From Streptomyces sp. SolWspMP-5a-2 (GTDB lineage Bacteria; Actinomycetota; Actinomycetes; Streptomycetales; Streptomycetaceae), in contig NZ_FMCI01000323.1 of assembly GCF_900091845.1 (NCBI RefSeq), positions 1 through 50,397 on the forward strand: DNA of 50,397 bases. Reading direction: 5' to 3'. A program made the translations under genes and the position numbers. Below, piece after piece: positions 25,567 through 32,982 of this stretch. Below the pieces are notes generated by a model. It saw only the letters and a program-made list of their open reading frames with translations. It was not told the DNA's origin and did not search any database. How positions within the stretch are numbered: position 1 is the stretch's first letter; every line of letters starts with the position of its first letter.

Positions 25567-26142
25567 ATGGACGAAGAGTCGCGATCGCTCACGGAGCGCT
25601 TACGGGCGGAGTCGGGAGGAGGCGCCCGCTACGAGCGTCTCGTGGCCACCGGGGACACCGACGAACTGGCGGGGGTGCTCACCGAGCCGGGACAGCCGCT
25701 CTGGGCACGGGAGTTGGCCGCGTTCCGGCTGGGACTCGCGGGGGACCGGCGGGCCTTCGAGTCCCTGGTCCTGCTGCTCAACCACCGCGACCCGCAGCGC
25801 TGCGCCTCCGCCGCCCACGCCCTGGCCCGGCTCGGCGACCCGCGCACCGCCCGCGCCGCGGCGGCCCTCGCCACCAACGAACTCCGGGTCGCCTACGCCC
25901 TCCAGCCGGTCAGGCTGCTCGCCGAACTCGCCGCGCCGGAGTCGGTCCCGGCCCTGATCACCACCCTGCGCCGCCGTCTGCACCCGCACGACCCCTACCG
26001 CCGGGTCGCCCTGGCCTGCGTCGACGGCCTGGGCACCCTGAAGGACACCCGGGCCCGCCCGGTCCTCAACGAGGCGCTCGCCCACCCGGCACTGGCGGAG
26101 GCGGCGGTGCGCGCCCTGGCCCGGATTCCCCGTCAGCGCTAG
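25567..26142 (+). CDS. HEAT-repeat protein with an early TTA codon
   Basis: A 191-residue soluble alpha-helical protein. From about residue 45 it shows HEAT/PBS-lyase-like repeats (AFESLVLLLNHRDPQRCASA, AHALARLGDPRTARAAAAL, SVPALITTLRRRLHPHDPYR, RPVLNEALAHPALAEAAVRA). Such repeats are protein-binding scaffolds; no catalytic motif is seen. Codon 12 is TTA (25600-25602), which in Streptomyces requires the bldA tRNA, so translation may be tied to development. Divergent from the hydroxyacyl-CoA dehydrogenase gene. Confidence 0.85.
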   Translation: MDEESRSLTERLRAESGGGARYERLVATGDTDELAGVLTEPGQPLWARELAAFRLGLAGDRRAFESLVLLLNHRDPQRCASAAHALARLGDPRTARAAAALATNELRVAYALQPVRLLAELAAPESVPALITTLRRRLHPHDPYRRVALACVDGLGTLKDTRARPVLNEALAHPALAEAAVRALARIPRQR

Positions 26143-26336
26143 GGACTTGGAAAGCGGTGCCGGGGCGGGCTCAGGCGCGGTCACCGGGCCCGCCGCGCGC
26201 GGACGCCCTCGCGGCGGCGGTCGGGGAACCCGGCTCAGGGGCCGCCGTCCGCCCGCGGACTTCTCGCGGCAGCGGTCCGAGGAGGACCCGGCTCACGCCG
26301 GCGCCGTCCGGCCGCCCGTGGATGCCCCCGGGCGCC

Positions 26337-26735
26337 TCACCCGGCGACCACCGCCCAGGCCTCGATCTCCATCAGGAACTCCGGGCGGACCAGCGCGGCC
26401 ACCTGGACGGCGGAGATCGCCGGGAGGCGGTCGTCGGGGAGGTGGGCGGCGCGGGCGGCGCGGATCGCCGGGAGGTGCGCCATGTCCGTGACGAAGAAGG
26501 TGAGTTTGACGACGTCGTCGAAGCCCGCGCCCGCGGCTCGCAGGCAGCGGCCGAGGTTCTCGAAGACCTGGCGGGCCTGCGCCGCCGGATCGCCCTCGCC
26601 GACGATCCCGCCCCGCTCGTCGAGCGCGAGCTGGCCGGAGACCGCGACCAGGCGGCCCGCGGCGGTCACGACGTGGCTGTACTGCGCGGCGGGGAAGACC
26701 CCGTCGGGGGCGGGAATCCTGGTCAGCTCACTCAT
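26337..26735 (-). CDS. RidA/YjgF-family protein
   Basis: A 132-residue RidA-type protein. Members hydrolyse reactive enamine/imine intermediates released by PLP enzymes. It carries YSHVVTAAGRLVAVSGQLAL, RQVFENLGRCLRAAGAGFDD, VVKLTFFVTDM and a C-terminal LVRPEFLMEIEAWAVV. The conserved Arg of the active site lies in the LVRPEFLMEIEA segment. Start: ATG at 26735; a GTG at 26753 is possible. Transcribed towards the HEAT gene, with a 194-bp gap in which I see nothing. Confidence 0.88.
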   Translation of the reverse strand: MSELTRIPAPDGVFPAAQYSHVVTAAGRLVAVSGQLALDERGGIVGEGDPAAQARQVFENLGRCLRAAGAGFDDVVKLTFFVTDMAHLPAIRAARAAHLPDDRLPAISAVQVAALVRPEFLMEIEAWAVVAG

Positions 26736-26795
26736 GGGGCCATCGTGCACCACGGGTCTGACAACGCCCCCGACGGGACTCGCGCGCGGGTGCCG

Positions 26796-28373
26796 TCAGT
26801 TGCGGCCGAGCAGCCCGTGCAGCGTCGCGCCGTGCGCCGTGGCCGCCGCTGCCTTGGACGTCAGCGGCTTCGGGTCGGGCAGCTTGGCGCACACCGCGTC
26901 GACCGTGCCGTGCCCGCGCGGCACCGTGCCCTTGGACAGGTAGTCCGCGAGGTAGCGGTCGAGGCAGGCGTTGCCGCTCAGCGTGATGCCGTGGTTGCCG
27001 CCGCCCTCCTCGACGACCAGGCTGGAGCGGGCCAGCATCCGGTGCGTCGTCACCCCGCCCTCGTACGGGGTCGCCGCGTCGTTCGTCGCCTGGAACAGCA
27101 GCACCGGCGGCAGCTTGCCGTTGGCGATGTTCACGGGCTTCCTCGGGGCGGTCAACCAGGAGGCGCAGGCCGCGTTGTACCAGGTGTTGTTCCAGGCCAT
27201 GAAGGGCGCCTTCCCGTACACCTCCCAGGTGTCGCGCTCCCAGCGGCGCCACGAGCGCGGCCAGGCGGCGTCCCGGCACTGCACGGCCGCGTAGACGCTG
27301 AAGCCGTTGTCCCCCGCGGCGTCGACCGCGGCGAAGTTGCGGTACGCCTCCACCAGCGGCCCGGTCTTCTTGTCGTGCACGTAGGCCGCGAACGCCTCGG
27401 CGAGGTAGGGCCAGTAGCCGTCGTAGTAGCCGCCGGGGATGAAGGTGTCCTCCAGCTCCGAGGCGCCCACCGTGCCCTCGGCCGGCTTCTTCGCCAGCGC
27501 CCGGCGCATCGCGTACCACCGGGCCTCGATCTTCTCGGGGTCGGTGCCGAGCCGGTAGGTCGAGTCGTACCGCGCGATCCACGCCATCAGGGCGCGGTGG
27601 CGGTCGTTGAACGCCAGGTCCTGGGACAGGTTGTCGTCGTACCAGACGCCCGTGGGGTCCACGACGGAGTCGAGCACCAGGCGGCGCACCCGCTCGGGGA
27701 ACAGCTTGGCGTACACCGCGCCGAGGTAGGTGCCGTACGAGTAGCCGAAGTAGTTGATCTTCTCGGCGCTGACGGCCCGCCGGATCGCGTCCATGTCCCG
27801 CACGGCGGAGACCGTGTCGATGTAGGGCAGGACGTCCGCGTACTTCGTGCCGCAGGCGGCGGCGAAGGACCTGACCCGTTCGAGGTTGGCGCGCGCCAGC
27901 GCCGGGGTGGCGGGCACCGAGTCGGGGCGCACCGGCGCGAAGAACCCGGGCCTGCAGTCCAGGGCTGGGCTGCTGCGGCCGACGCCGCGCGGGTCGAAGC
28001 CGATCACGTCGTACTGGGCCGCGACCGCCTTCGGCAGCGACGACGCGACGAAACCGGCCAGTGTGCGGCCGCTGCCGCCGGGCCCGCCGGGGTTGACCAG
28101 CAGGGGTCCCTGGAACTTCTTCGCGGTGTGCGGGACCCGGGACAGCGCGAGCGTGATCTGCTTCCCGCGCGGGCGCGCGTGGTCCAGCGGCACCTTCAGG
28201 GTCGCGCACTGGAGCGTCGGGTAGTCGGTGGTGCCGCACTTCTTCCAGGCGGGGCTCGCGACGGCGGTGGCACCGGCCGCGGCGTCGCGCGCGCTGGCGT
28301 CGGCGGGGGCGGCCAGGAGCGTCCCGGCGACGACGAGGGCGGAGACGTGGACGGCGGCTGCGCGTTTTCTCAA
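26796..28373 (-). CDS. Secreted alpha/beta-hydrolase peptidase (tripeptidyl aminopeptidase-like)
   Basis: A 525-residue exported serine peptidase of the Streptomyces Tap/Slp type. The signal peptide is MRKRAAAVHVSALVVAGTLL with probable cleavage after ADASA. The triad is Ser in GYSYGTYLG, Asp in LFQATNDAATPYEGG, and His in EGGGNHGITL; the oxyanion segment is NPGGPGGSG. A TAP-like C-terminal domain follows. Start: TTG at 28373, with GGAGG 6 nt upstream; no ATG or GTG fits. It would release short peptides from the N-terminus of extracellular proteins. A palindrome lies about 100 bp upstream. Confidence 0.9.
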   Translation of the reverse strand: MRKRAAAVHVSALVVAGTLLAAPADASARDAAAGATAVASPAWKKCGTTDYPTLQCATLKVPLDHARPRGKQITLALSRVPHTAKKFQGPLLVNPGGPGGSGRTLAGFVASSLPKAVAAQYDVIGFDPRGVGRSSPALDCRPGFFAPVRPDSVPATPALARANLERVRSFAAACGTKYADVLPYIDTVSAVRDMDAIRRAVSAEKINYFGYSYGTYLGAVYAKLFPERVRRLVLDSVVDPTGVWYDDNLSQDLAFNDRHRALMAWIARYDSTYRLGTDPEKIEARWYAMRRALAKKPAEGTVGASELEDTFIPGGYYDGYWPYLAEAFAAYVHDKKTGPLVEAYRNFAAVDAAGDNGFSVYAAVQCRDAAWPRSWRRWERDTWEVYGKAPFMAWNNTWYNAACASWLTAPRKPVNIANGKLPPVLLFQATNDAATPYEGGVTTHRMLARSSLVVEEGGGNHGITLSGNACLDRYLADYLSKGTVPRGHGTVDAVCAKLPDPKPLTSKAAAATAHGATLHGLLGRN

Positions 28374-28475
28374 AAGGGTCCTCCCAGGACGGAGGGGCTG
28401 CGGACCGCGGAGGTCGCGGTCCCGGCCGCATCGTCCCGGAAAGGGGCACCGGAGGAACACGTTCCGCCCATAGTT

Positions 28476-28489
28476 GACCCGAACGGGTC
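28476..28489. promoter_or_regulatory. Palindrome upstream of the peptidase gene
   Basis: GACCCG-AA-CGGGTC, a perfect 6-bp inverted repeat in the 137-bp gap between the radical SAM stop and the peptidase start. Possibly an operator. Confidence 0.4.
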
Positions 28490-28510
28490 CGGGGATGCCC
28501 TCTAACGCTC

Positions 28511-29569
28511 TTAAATGAGCGAAAGTTGCGTGGGTTCTGACGTCTCCGGTACGGGAAGAACCGTTTCGGCCGACTCGGGCGGACGGGGCCGCCGGGGCAT
28601 GCCCGCCGTCGCGGGTCCGATCCCGTACTCCTGGGCCAGCTCGTGGACCTGACGGGTGATCCGGCGCTGGTACCACTTCGGGGCGTAGGCGCCGTCCGCG
28701 TACAGCCGCTCGTACCGGCGCACCAGGTGCGGATGGTGGCGCTCCAGCCAGGCCATGAACCACTCCCTGGCCCCCGGCCGCAGATGCAGCACCAGGGGCG
28801 TGAGGGAGGTGGCGCCCGCCTCGGCCGCCGCCCGCACGGTGGCCCTGAGCCGGGCCGGGTCGTCGCCCAGGAAGGGGATCACCGGGGCCATCAGGACGCC
28901 GCAGCCGATGCCGCGCTCGGCGAGGGCGCGGACCACGTCGAGGCGCCGCTCGGGGGCCGGGGTGCCCGGCTCCACGGTCCGCCACAGCTCCGCGTCGAGG
29001 AAGCCGACCGAGACGCAGACGCCGACGTCCGTGACCCGCGCCGCCTCGGTCAGCAGCTCCAGGTCGCGCAGGATCAGCGTGCCCTTGGTCAGGATGGAGA
29101 ACGGGTTCGCGTGGTCGCGCAGCGCCGCCAGGATGCCCGGCATCAGCCGGTAGCGGCCCTCCGCGCGCTGGTAGCAGTCGACGTTGGTGCCCATCGCGAT
29201 GTGCTCGCCCCGCCAGTTGCGCGAGCCGAGCTGGCGGCGCAGCAGTTCGGGGGCGTTGGTCTTGACCACGATCTGGGAGTCGAAGCCGAGGCCGGTGTCC
29301 AGGTCCAGGTAGCTGTGGGTCTTGCGGGCGAAGCAGTACACGCACGCGTGCGAGCAGCCCCGGTAGGGGTTCACCGTCCATTCGAACGGCATCCGGGACG
29401 CGCCCGGCACCCGGTTGACGATCGAGCGGGCGCGCACCTCGTGGAAGGTGATGCCCCGGAACTCGGGGGATTCGAAGGTTCGGGTGGTGACGGCGTCGGC
29501 GCCGAACAGCGCGGCGTCGGCGGCCCGGCGGTGGTCGCCGGAACCGACTGAGAGGTTCTCCCAGCGCAT
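28511..29569 (-). CDS. Rv2578c-family radical SAM protein
   Basis: A 352-residue radical SAM protein of the SPL-like actinobacterial group typified by M. tuberculosis Rv2578c. The 4Fe-4S motif is CSHACVYC (Cx3Cx2C), preceded by NPYRGC; GTNVDCYQRAE and SILTKGTLILRDL follow. The spore-photoproduct-lyase relationship and an SOS box at its promoter suggest a DNA-damage role, but the reaction is unknown. AGGAGG lies 4 nt before the ATG. It is divergent from the SRPBCC gene. Confidence 0.92.
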   Translation of the reverse strand: MRWENLSVGSGDHRRAADAALFGADAVTTRTFESPEFRGITFHEVRARSIVNRVPGASRMPFEWTVNPYRGCSHACVYCFARKTHSYLDLDTGLGFDSQIVVKTNAPELLRRQLGSRNWRGEHIAMGTNVDCYQRAEGRYRLMPGILAALRDHANPFSILTKGTLILRDLELLTEAARVTDVGVCVSVGFLDAELWRTVEPGTPAPERRLDVVRALAERGIGCGVLMAPVIPFLGDDPARLRATVRAAAEAGATSLTPLVLHLRPGAREWFMAWLERHHPHLVRRYERLYADGAYAPKWYQRRITRQVHELAQEYGIGPATAGMPRRPRPPESAETVLPVPETSEPTQLSLI

Positions 29570-29595
29570 GAGGCCTCCTCGGTAGCACTGGCCAC

Positions 29596-29613
29596 ATAAT
29601 AGAACATTAGTTC
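29596..29613 (-). promoter_or_regulatory. SOS (LexA) box with adjoining -10 element
   Basis: GAACATTAGTTC (29602-29613) matches the actinobacterial LexA consensus GAAC-N4-GTTC. It directly abuts TATTAT (29596-29601), an excellent -10 for the radical SAM gene, 27 bp from its ATG. LexA bound here would cover the core promoter. Confidence 0.8.
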
Positions 29614-29780
29614 GCATGATCGTGCGCGACGGCACGCGCCGAACGCTTTCGGACACGTTCCGGCCCCGCCAGGACCGGGAACCGACCCCTCCGGCACCGG
29701 GAACCGACCCCGATTTGGGGGCCCGCACCCGGGGGTGGTTGGCTTGCCCCGATCCCGAGAACCAAGCCTGGAGGAAGTCA

Positions 29781-30224
29781 ATGGCGCAGGTAGAGGCGAC
29801 TACGGAGCGGGTCGTCGAGGCGGACCCGGAGAAGGTGTTCGACGCCCTCGCCGACTACAGCGGCACGCGGGCCGGCCTGCTGCCCCACCACTTCAGCGAG
29901 TACGAGGTGCGCGAGGGCGGCGACGGCGAGGGCACCCTCGTCCACTGGAAGCTCCAGGCCACCAGCAAGCGGATCCGCGACTGCCTCCTGGAGGTCACCG
30001 AGCCCACCGACGGCGAGCTGGTCGAGAAGGACCGCAACTCCTCCATGGTCACCACCTGGCGGGTCACCCCGGCGGGCGAGGGCAGCTCCCGGGTGGTCGT
30101 CACGACCGTCTGGAACGGCGCGGGCGGCATCGGCGGCTTCTTCGAGCGGACCTTCGCCCCCAAGGGCCTCGCCCGGATCTACGACGAGCTGCTCGGCAAC
30201 CTCGCCACCGAGGTCACCGAGTAG
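29781..30224 (+). CDS. SRPBCC (polyketide cyclase/START-like) protein
   Basis: A 147-residue SRPBCC-fold protein: an N-terminal strand-helix (ATTERVVEADPEKVFDALAD), a beta-sheet, and a long C-terminal helix (RIYDELLGNLATEV). The fold forms a hydrophobic cavity for lipids or aromatic ligands; the ligand is unknown. GGAGG precedes the ATG by 6 nt. It lies alone between the radical SAM and MFS genes. Confidence 0.85.
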   Translation: MAQVEATTERVVEADPEKVFDALADYSGTRAGLLPHHFSEYEVREGGDGEGTLVHWKLQATSKRIRDCLLEVTEPTDGELVEKDRNSSMVTTWRVTPAGEGSSRVVVTTVWNGAGGIGGFFERTFAPKGLARIYDELLGNLATEVTE

Positions 30225-30362
30225 CGCTGTCGCGCCCGGAGTCGGGACGTCCCGCTCCGCGCCCAACGCACGGCACCCCGGCGGCCGTTGGCCTCCCTCA
30301 CCGGTTCGAGTGGATCTCCAGCGGACCGCCGGGGACACCGTAACCCGCCGCCCGCGCCCGCA

Positions 30363-30385
30363 GTTGTCGCCCTAAGTGCGACAAC
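30363..30385. promoter_or_regulatory. Perfect 8-bp inverted repeat in front of the MFS gene
   Basis: GTTGTCGC and GCGACAAC flank CCTAAGT, 26 bp before the GTG start. The size and position fit an operator for a TetR- or MarR-type repressor, but no such regulator is adjacent. Confidence 0.65.
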
Positions 30386-30411
30386 GGTGGGCGCGACGAG
30401 GGGAGCGGTAC

Positions 30412-32808
30412 GTGAGCGGGACCACGCTGGTGGAGGGGCAGCCGCCCGCGACGGCGGGAAAGGCGCCCCCGCACCCCCGGGCCGCGGAGCCCGCCGCGGC
30501 GGGCGGACTGAGCCCGCGCCGGGTCCGGCTGGTCTTCGTCGGGCTCATGCTCGCGCTGCTGCTCGCCGCGCTGGAGCAGATGATCGTCGCCACCGCGCTG
30601 CCCAGGATCGTCGGCGAACTCCACGGCCTCGACAAGATGTCCTGGGCGATCACCGCCTACCTGCTCACCTCCACCGTCGGCCTGCCCGTCTACGGCAAAC
30701 TCGGCGACCTCCTCGGCCGCAAGGGCGTCTTCCAGTTCGCCATCGTCGTCTTCGTCATCGGCTCCGCGCTGGCCGGACGGGCCCGCACGATGGACCAGTT
30801 GATCGCCTTCCGCGCGGTCCAGGGCGTCGGCGCGGGCGGACTCATGATCGGCGTGCAGGCGATCATCGCGGACATCGTCCCGCCCCGCCGCCGCGGCCGG
30901 TTCATGGGCCTGATCGGCGCCGCCTTCGGCCTCGCCTCGGTCGCGGGACCGCTCCTCGGCGGCTACTTCACCGACCACCTCTCCTGGCGCTGGTGCTTCT
31001 ACGTCAACGTGCCCTTCGGGCTGCTGACCCTCGCTGTCATCAGCGTCGTCCTCAAACTGCCCAGGCCCGCCGCGAAGCCCCGGTTCGACGTGCTCGGCGC
31101 CCTGCTGCTCGCCACCGCCTCCACCTGCCTGATCCTGCTGACCAGTTGGGGCGGGACCGAGTACCCCTGGCGCTCACGGGAGATCCTCGGCCTCGGCGCG
31201 GGCGCCGTCGTCGCCACCGTCCTCTTCCTGCTCGCCGAGCGCCGCGCCGCCGAACCCCTCATCCCGCCACGGCTGTTCACCAGCTCCGTCTTCAACGTCA
31301 CCGGCCTGGTGGGGCTCGTCATCGGCGTCGCCCTGTTCGGCGCGGCCAGTTACCTGCCGACCTACCTCCAGATGGTCGACGGCGCCTCCGCCACCGAGTC
31401 GGGGCTGCTGATGCTGCCGATGATGGGCGGCATCGTCGGCGCGTCCGTCGTCTCCGGCCAACTCATCAGCCACACCGGGCGCTACCGGCTCTACCCCATC
31501 CTCGGCTCCGCCCTCTCCGTCCTCGGCATGTGGCTGCTCTCCCGCCTCCAGGTGGACACGCCCCGGCTCCACTACAGCCTCTGGATGGCCGTCCTCGGGG
31601 CCGGCATCGGCATGGTGATGCCGGTGCTGATCCTCGCCGTGCAGAACTCCGTGCGCCCCGCCGACCTCGGCACCGCCACCAGCGCCAGCACCTACTTCCG
31701 GCAGATCGGCGGCAGCGTCGGCGCCGCCGTCTTCGGCACCCTCTTCGCGGGACGGCTCTCCGACGCCCTCGCCGACCGGCTGCCGCCGCGCGCCGGGGCC
31801 GCCCTGCCCGACCCGGAGTCCCTCACCCCGCAACTCGTCCACGCGCTGCCCCCGGGCCTGCGCGACGACTACATCCGGGCCTACGCCGACGCCATGCCCC
31901 GGATCTTCCTGTACCTCGTGCCGGTGCTCGTGCTCGGCCTGATCATCGCCTTCTTCCTCAAGGAGAGTCCCCAGGTGTCCCACAACGCCGCCGAAACGGA
32001 GAACGCGCCCGTGAACGCCCCCGTCCCGCAGGCCCGTTCCGCGTACACCGCGGGCATCGCGGTCTGCGGCACCGTGCAGCACCCCGACGGCACCGTGGTG
32101 CCCCGGGCCGCGCTCACCCTCATCGACGTGGCGGGCACCCAGATCGGCCGGGGCGCCAGCGGCGAGGACGGGCGCTACGCGCTCGCCACCCCCGGTGCGG
32201 GCGCGTACGTGCTCATCGCCGCGGCGGGCGGCCACCAGCCGCAGGCCGTCTCGGTGACCGTCGGCGAGCGCCCCGTCGAACTCGACGTCGTCCTCGGCGG
32301 CGCCGGACGCCTCGCGGGCAGCGTGCTCACCGCCGACGGCACCCCCGTCCGGGACGCCACCGTGACCCTCACCAACGTGCACGGCGAGGTCGTCGCCAGC
32401 ACCCGCAGCGCCCGCGAGGGCGGCTACCTCATCACCGAGCTGGTCGCGGGCGAGTACACCCTCGCCGCCAGCGCCCCCGCCTACCGCCCGGCCGCGCTCC
32501 CGGTCACCGTGCAGGCCTCCCGGGAGACCCGGCAGGACGTCGAACTGGCCGGTGGGGCGGTGCTGCGCGGTACGGTCCGGGCGAGCGGCGGCCGGGCCGT
32601 CGAGGACGCCAGGGTGACCCTCCTGGACGCCGCGGGCAACGTCGTCGACACCCTCACCACCGGGCCCGACGGGACCTTCCGGTTCGTCGACCTGTCGTCC
32701 GGCGAGTACACCGTGATCGCCGCCGGGTACCCGCCGGTCGCCACCGTCCTCCAGGTCGCGGGCGGCGGTCGCACCGAGCGCGATCTGCAACTCGGCCACG
32801 AGGACTGA
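30412..32808 (+). CDS. MFS drug exporter with three C-terminal carboxypeptidase-regulatory-like domains
   Basis: A 798-residue protein. Residues ~35-525 are a DHA2/EmrB-type MFS transporter: LAALEQMIVATALPRIVGEL in the first helix region, GKLGDLLGRKGVFQ (motif A) and RAVQGVGAGGLMIG. Residues ~547-798 are three tandem beta-sandwich repeats (each about 80 residues: GTVQHPDGTVVPRAALTLID; GSVLTADGTPVRDATVTLTN; GTVRASGGRAVEDARVTLLD). The transporter likely exports drugs or metabolites; the tail may bind carbohydrate or protein. The GTG has GGGAG 6 nt upstream. An operator-like palindrome precedes it and a strong terminator follows. Confidence 0.92.
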   Translation: MSGTTLVEGQPPATAGKAPPHPRAAEPAAAGGLSPRRVRLVFVGLMLALLLAALEQMIVATALPRIVGELHGLDKMSWAITAYLLTSTVGLPVYGKLGDLLGRKGVFQFAIVVFVIGSALAGRARTMDQLIAFRAVQGVGAGGLMIGVQAIIADIVPPRRRGRFMGLIGAAFGLASVAGPLLGGYFTDHLSWRWCFYVNVPFGLLTLAVISVVLKLPRPAAKPRFDVLGALLLATASTCLILLTSWGGTEYPWRSREILGLGAGAVVATVLFLLAERRAAEPLIPPRLFTSSVFNVTGLVGLVIGVALFGAASYLPTYLQMVDGASATESGLLMLPMMGGIVGASVVSGQLISHTGRYRLYPILGSALSVLGMWLLSRLQVDTPRLHYSLWMAVLGAGIGMVMPVLILAVQNSVRPADLGTATSASTYFRQIGGSVGAAVFGTLFAGRLSDALADRLPPRAGAALPDPESLTPQLVHALPPGLRDDYIRAYADAMPRIFLYLVPVLVLGLIIAFFLKESPQVSHNAAETENAPVNAPVPQARSAYTAGIAVCGTVQHPDGTVVPRAALTLIDVAGTQIGRGASGEDGRYALATPGAGAYVLIAAAGGHQPQAVSVTVGERPVELDVVLGGAGRLAGSVLTADGTPVRDATVTLTNVHGEVVASTRSAREGGYLITELVAGEYTLAASAPAYRPAALPVTVQASRETRQDVELAGGAVLRGTVRASGGRAVEDARVTLLDAAGNVVDTLTTGPDGTFRFVDLSSGEYTVIAAGYPPVATVLQVAGGGRTERDLQLGHED

Positions 32809-32809
32809 C

Positions 32810-32839
32810 CGGTCCCGGCCACCCCGGTGGCCGGGACCG
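32810..32839 (+). terminator. Terminator of the MFS gene
   Basis: CGGTCCCGGCCAC and GTGGCCGGGACCG form a perfect 13-bp stem with a CCCG loop, starting 1 bp after the stop codon. Confidence 0.85.
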
Positions 32840-32982
32840 CGCCCCGCGTATCGTGCGCCCGCGCGCACCAGTGCGCCCCCCGTGCCTCAATTCCCCGATT
32901 GCCGCACATCGTCACCGAGCCGCCCCGTACGGTGTTCGAGGTGACAGATCTTGCGGGAGCCGTGGGAGAGAGGGCCTGGGCC

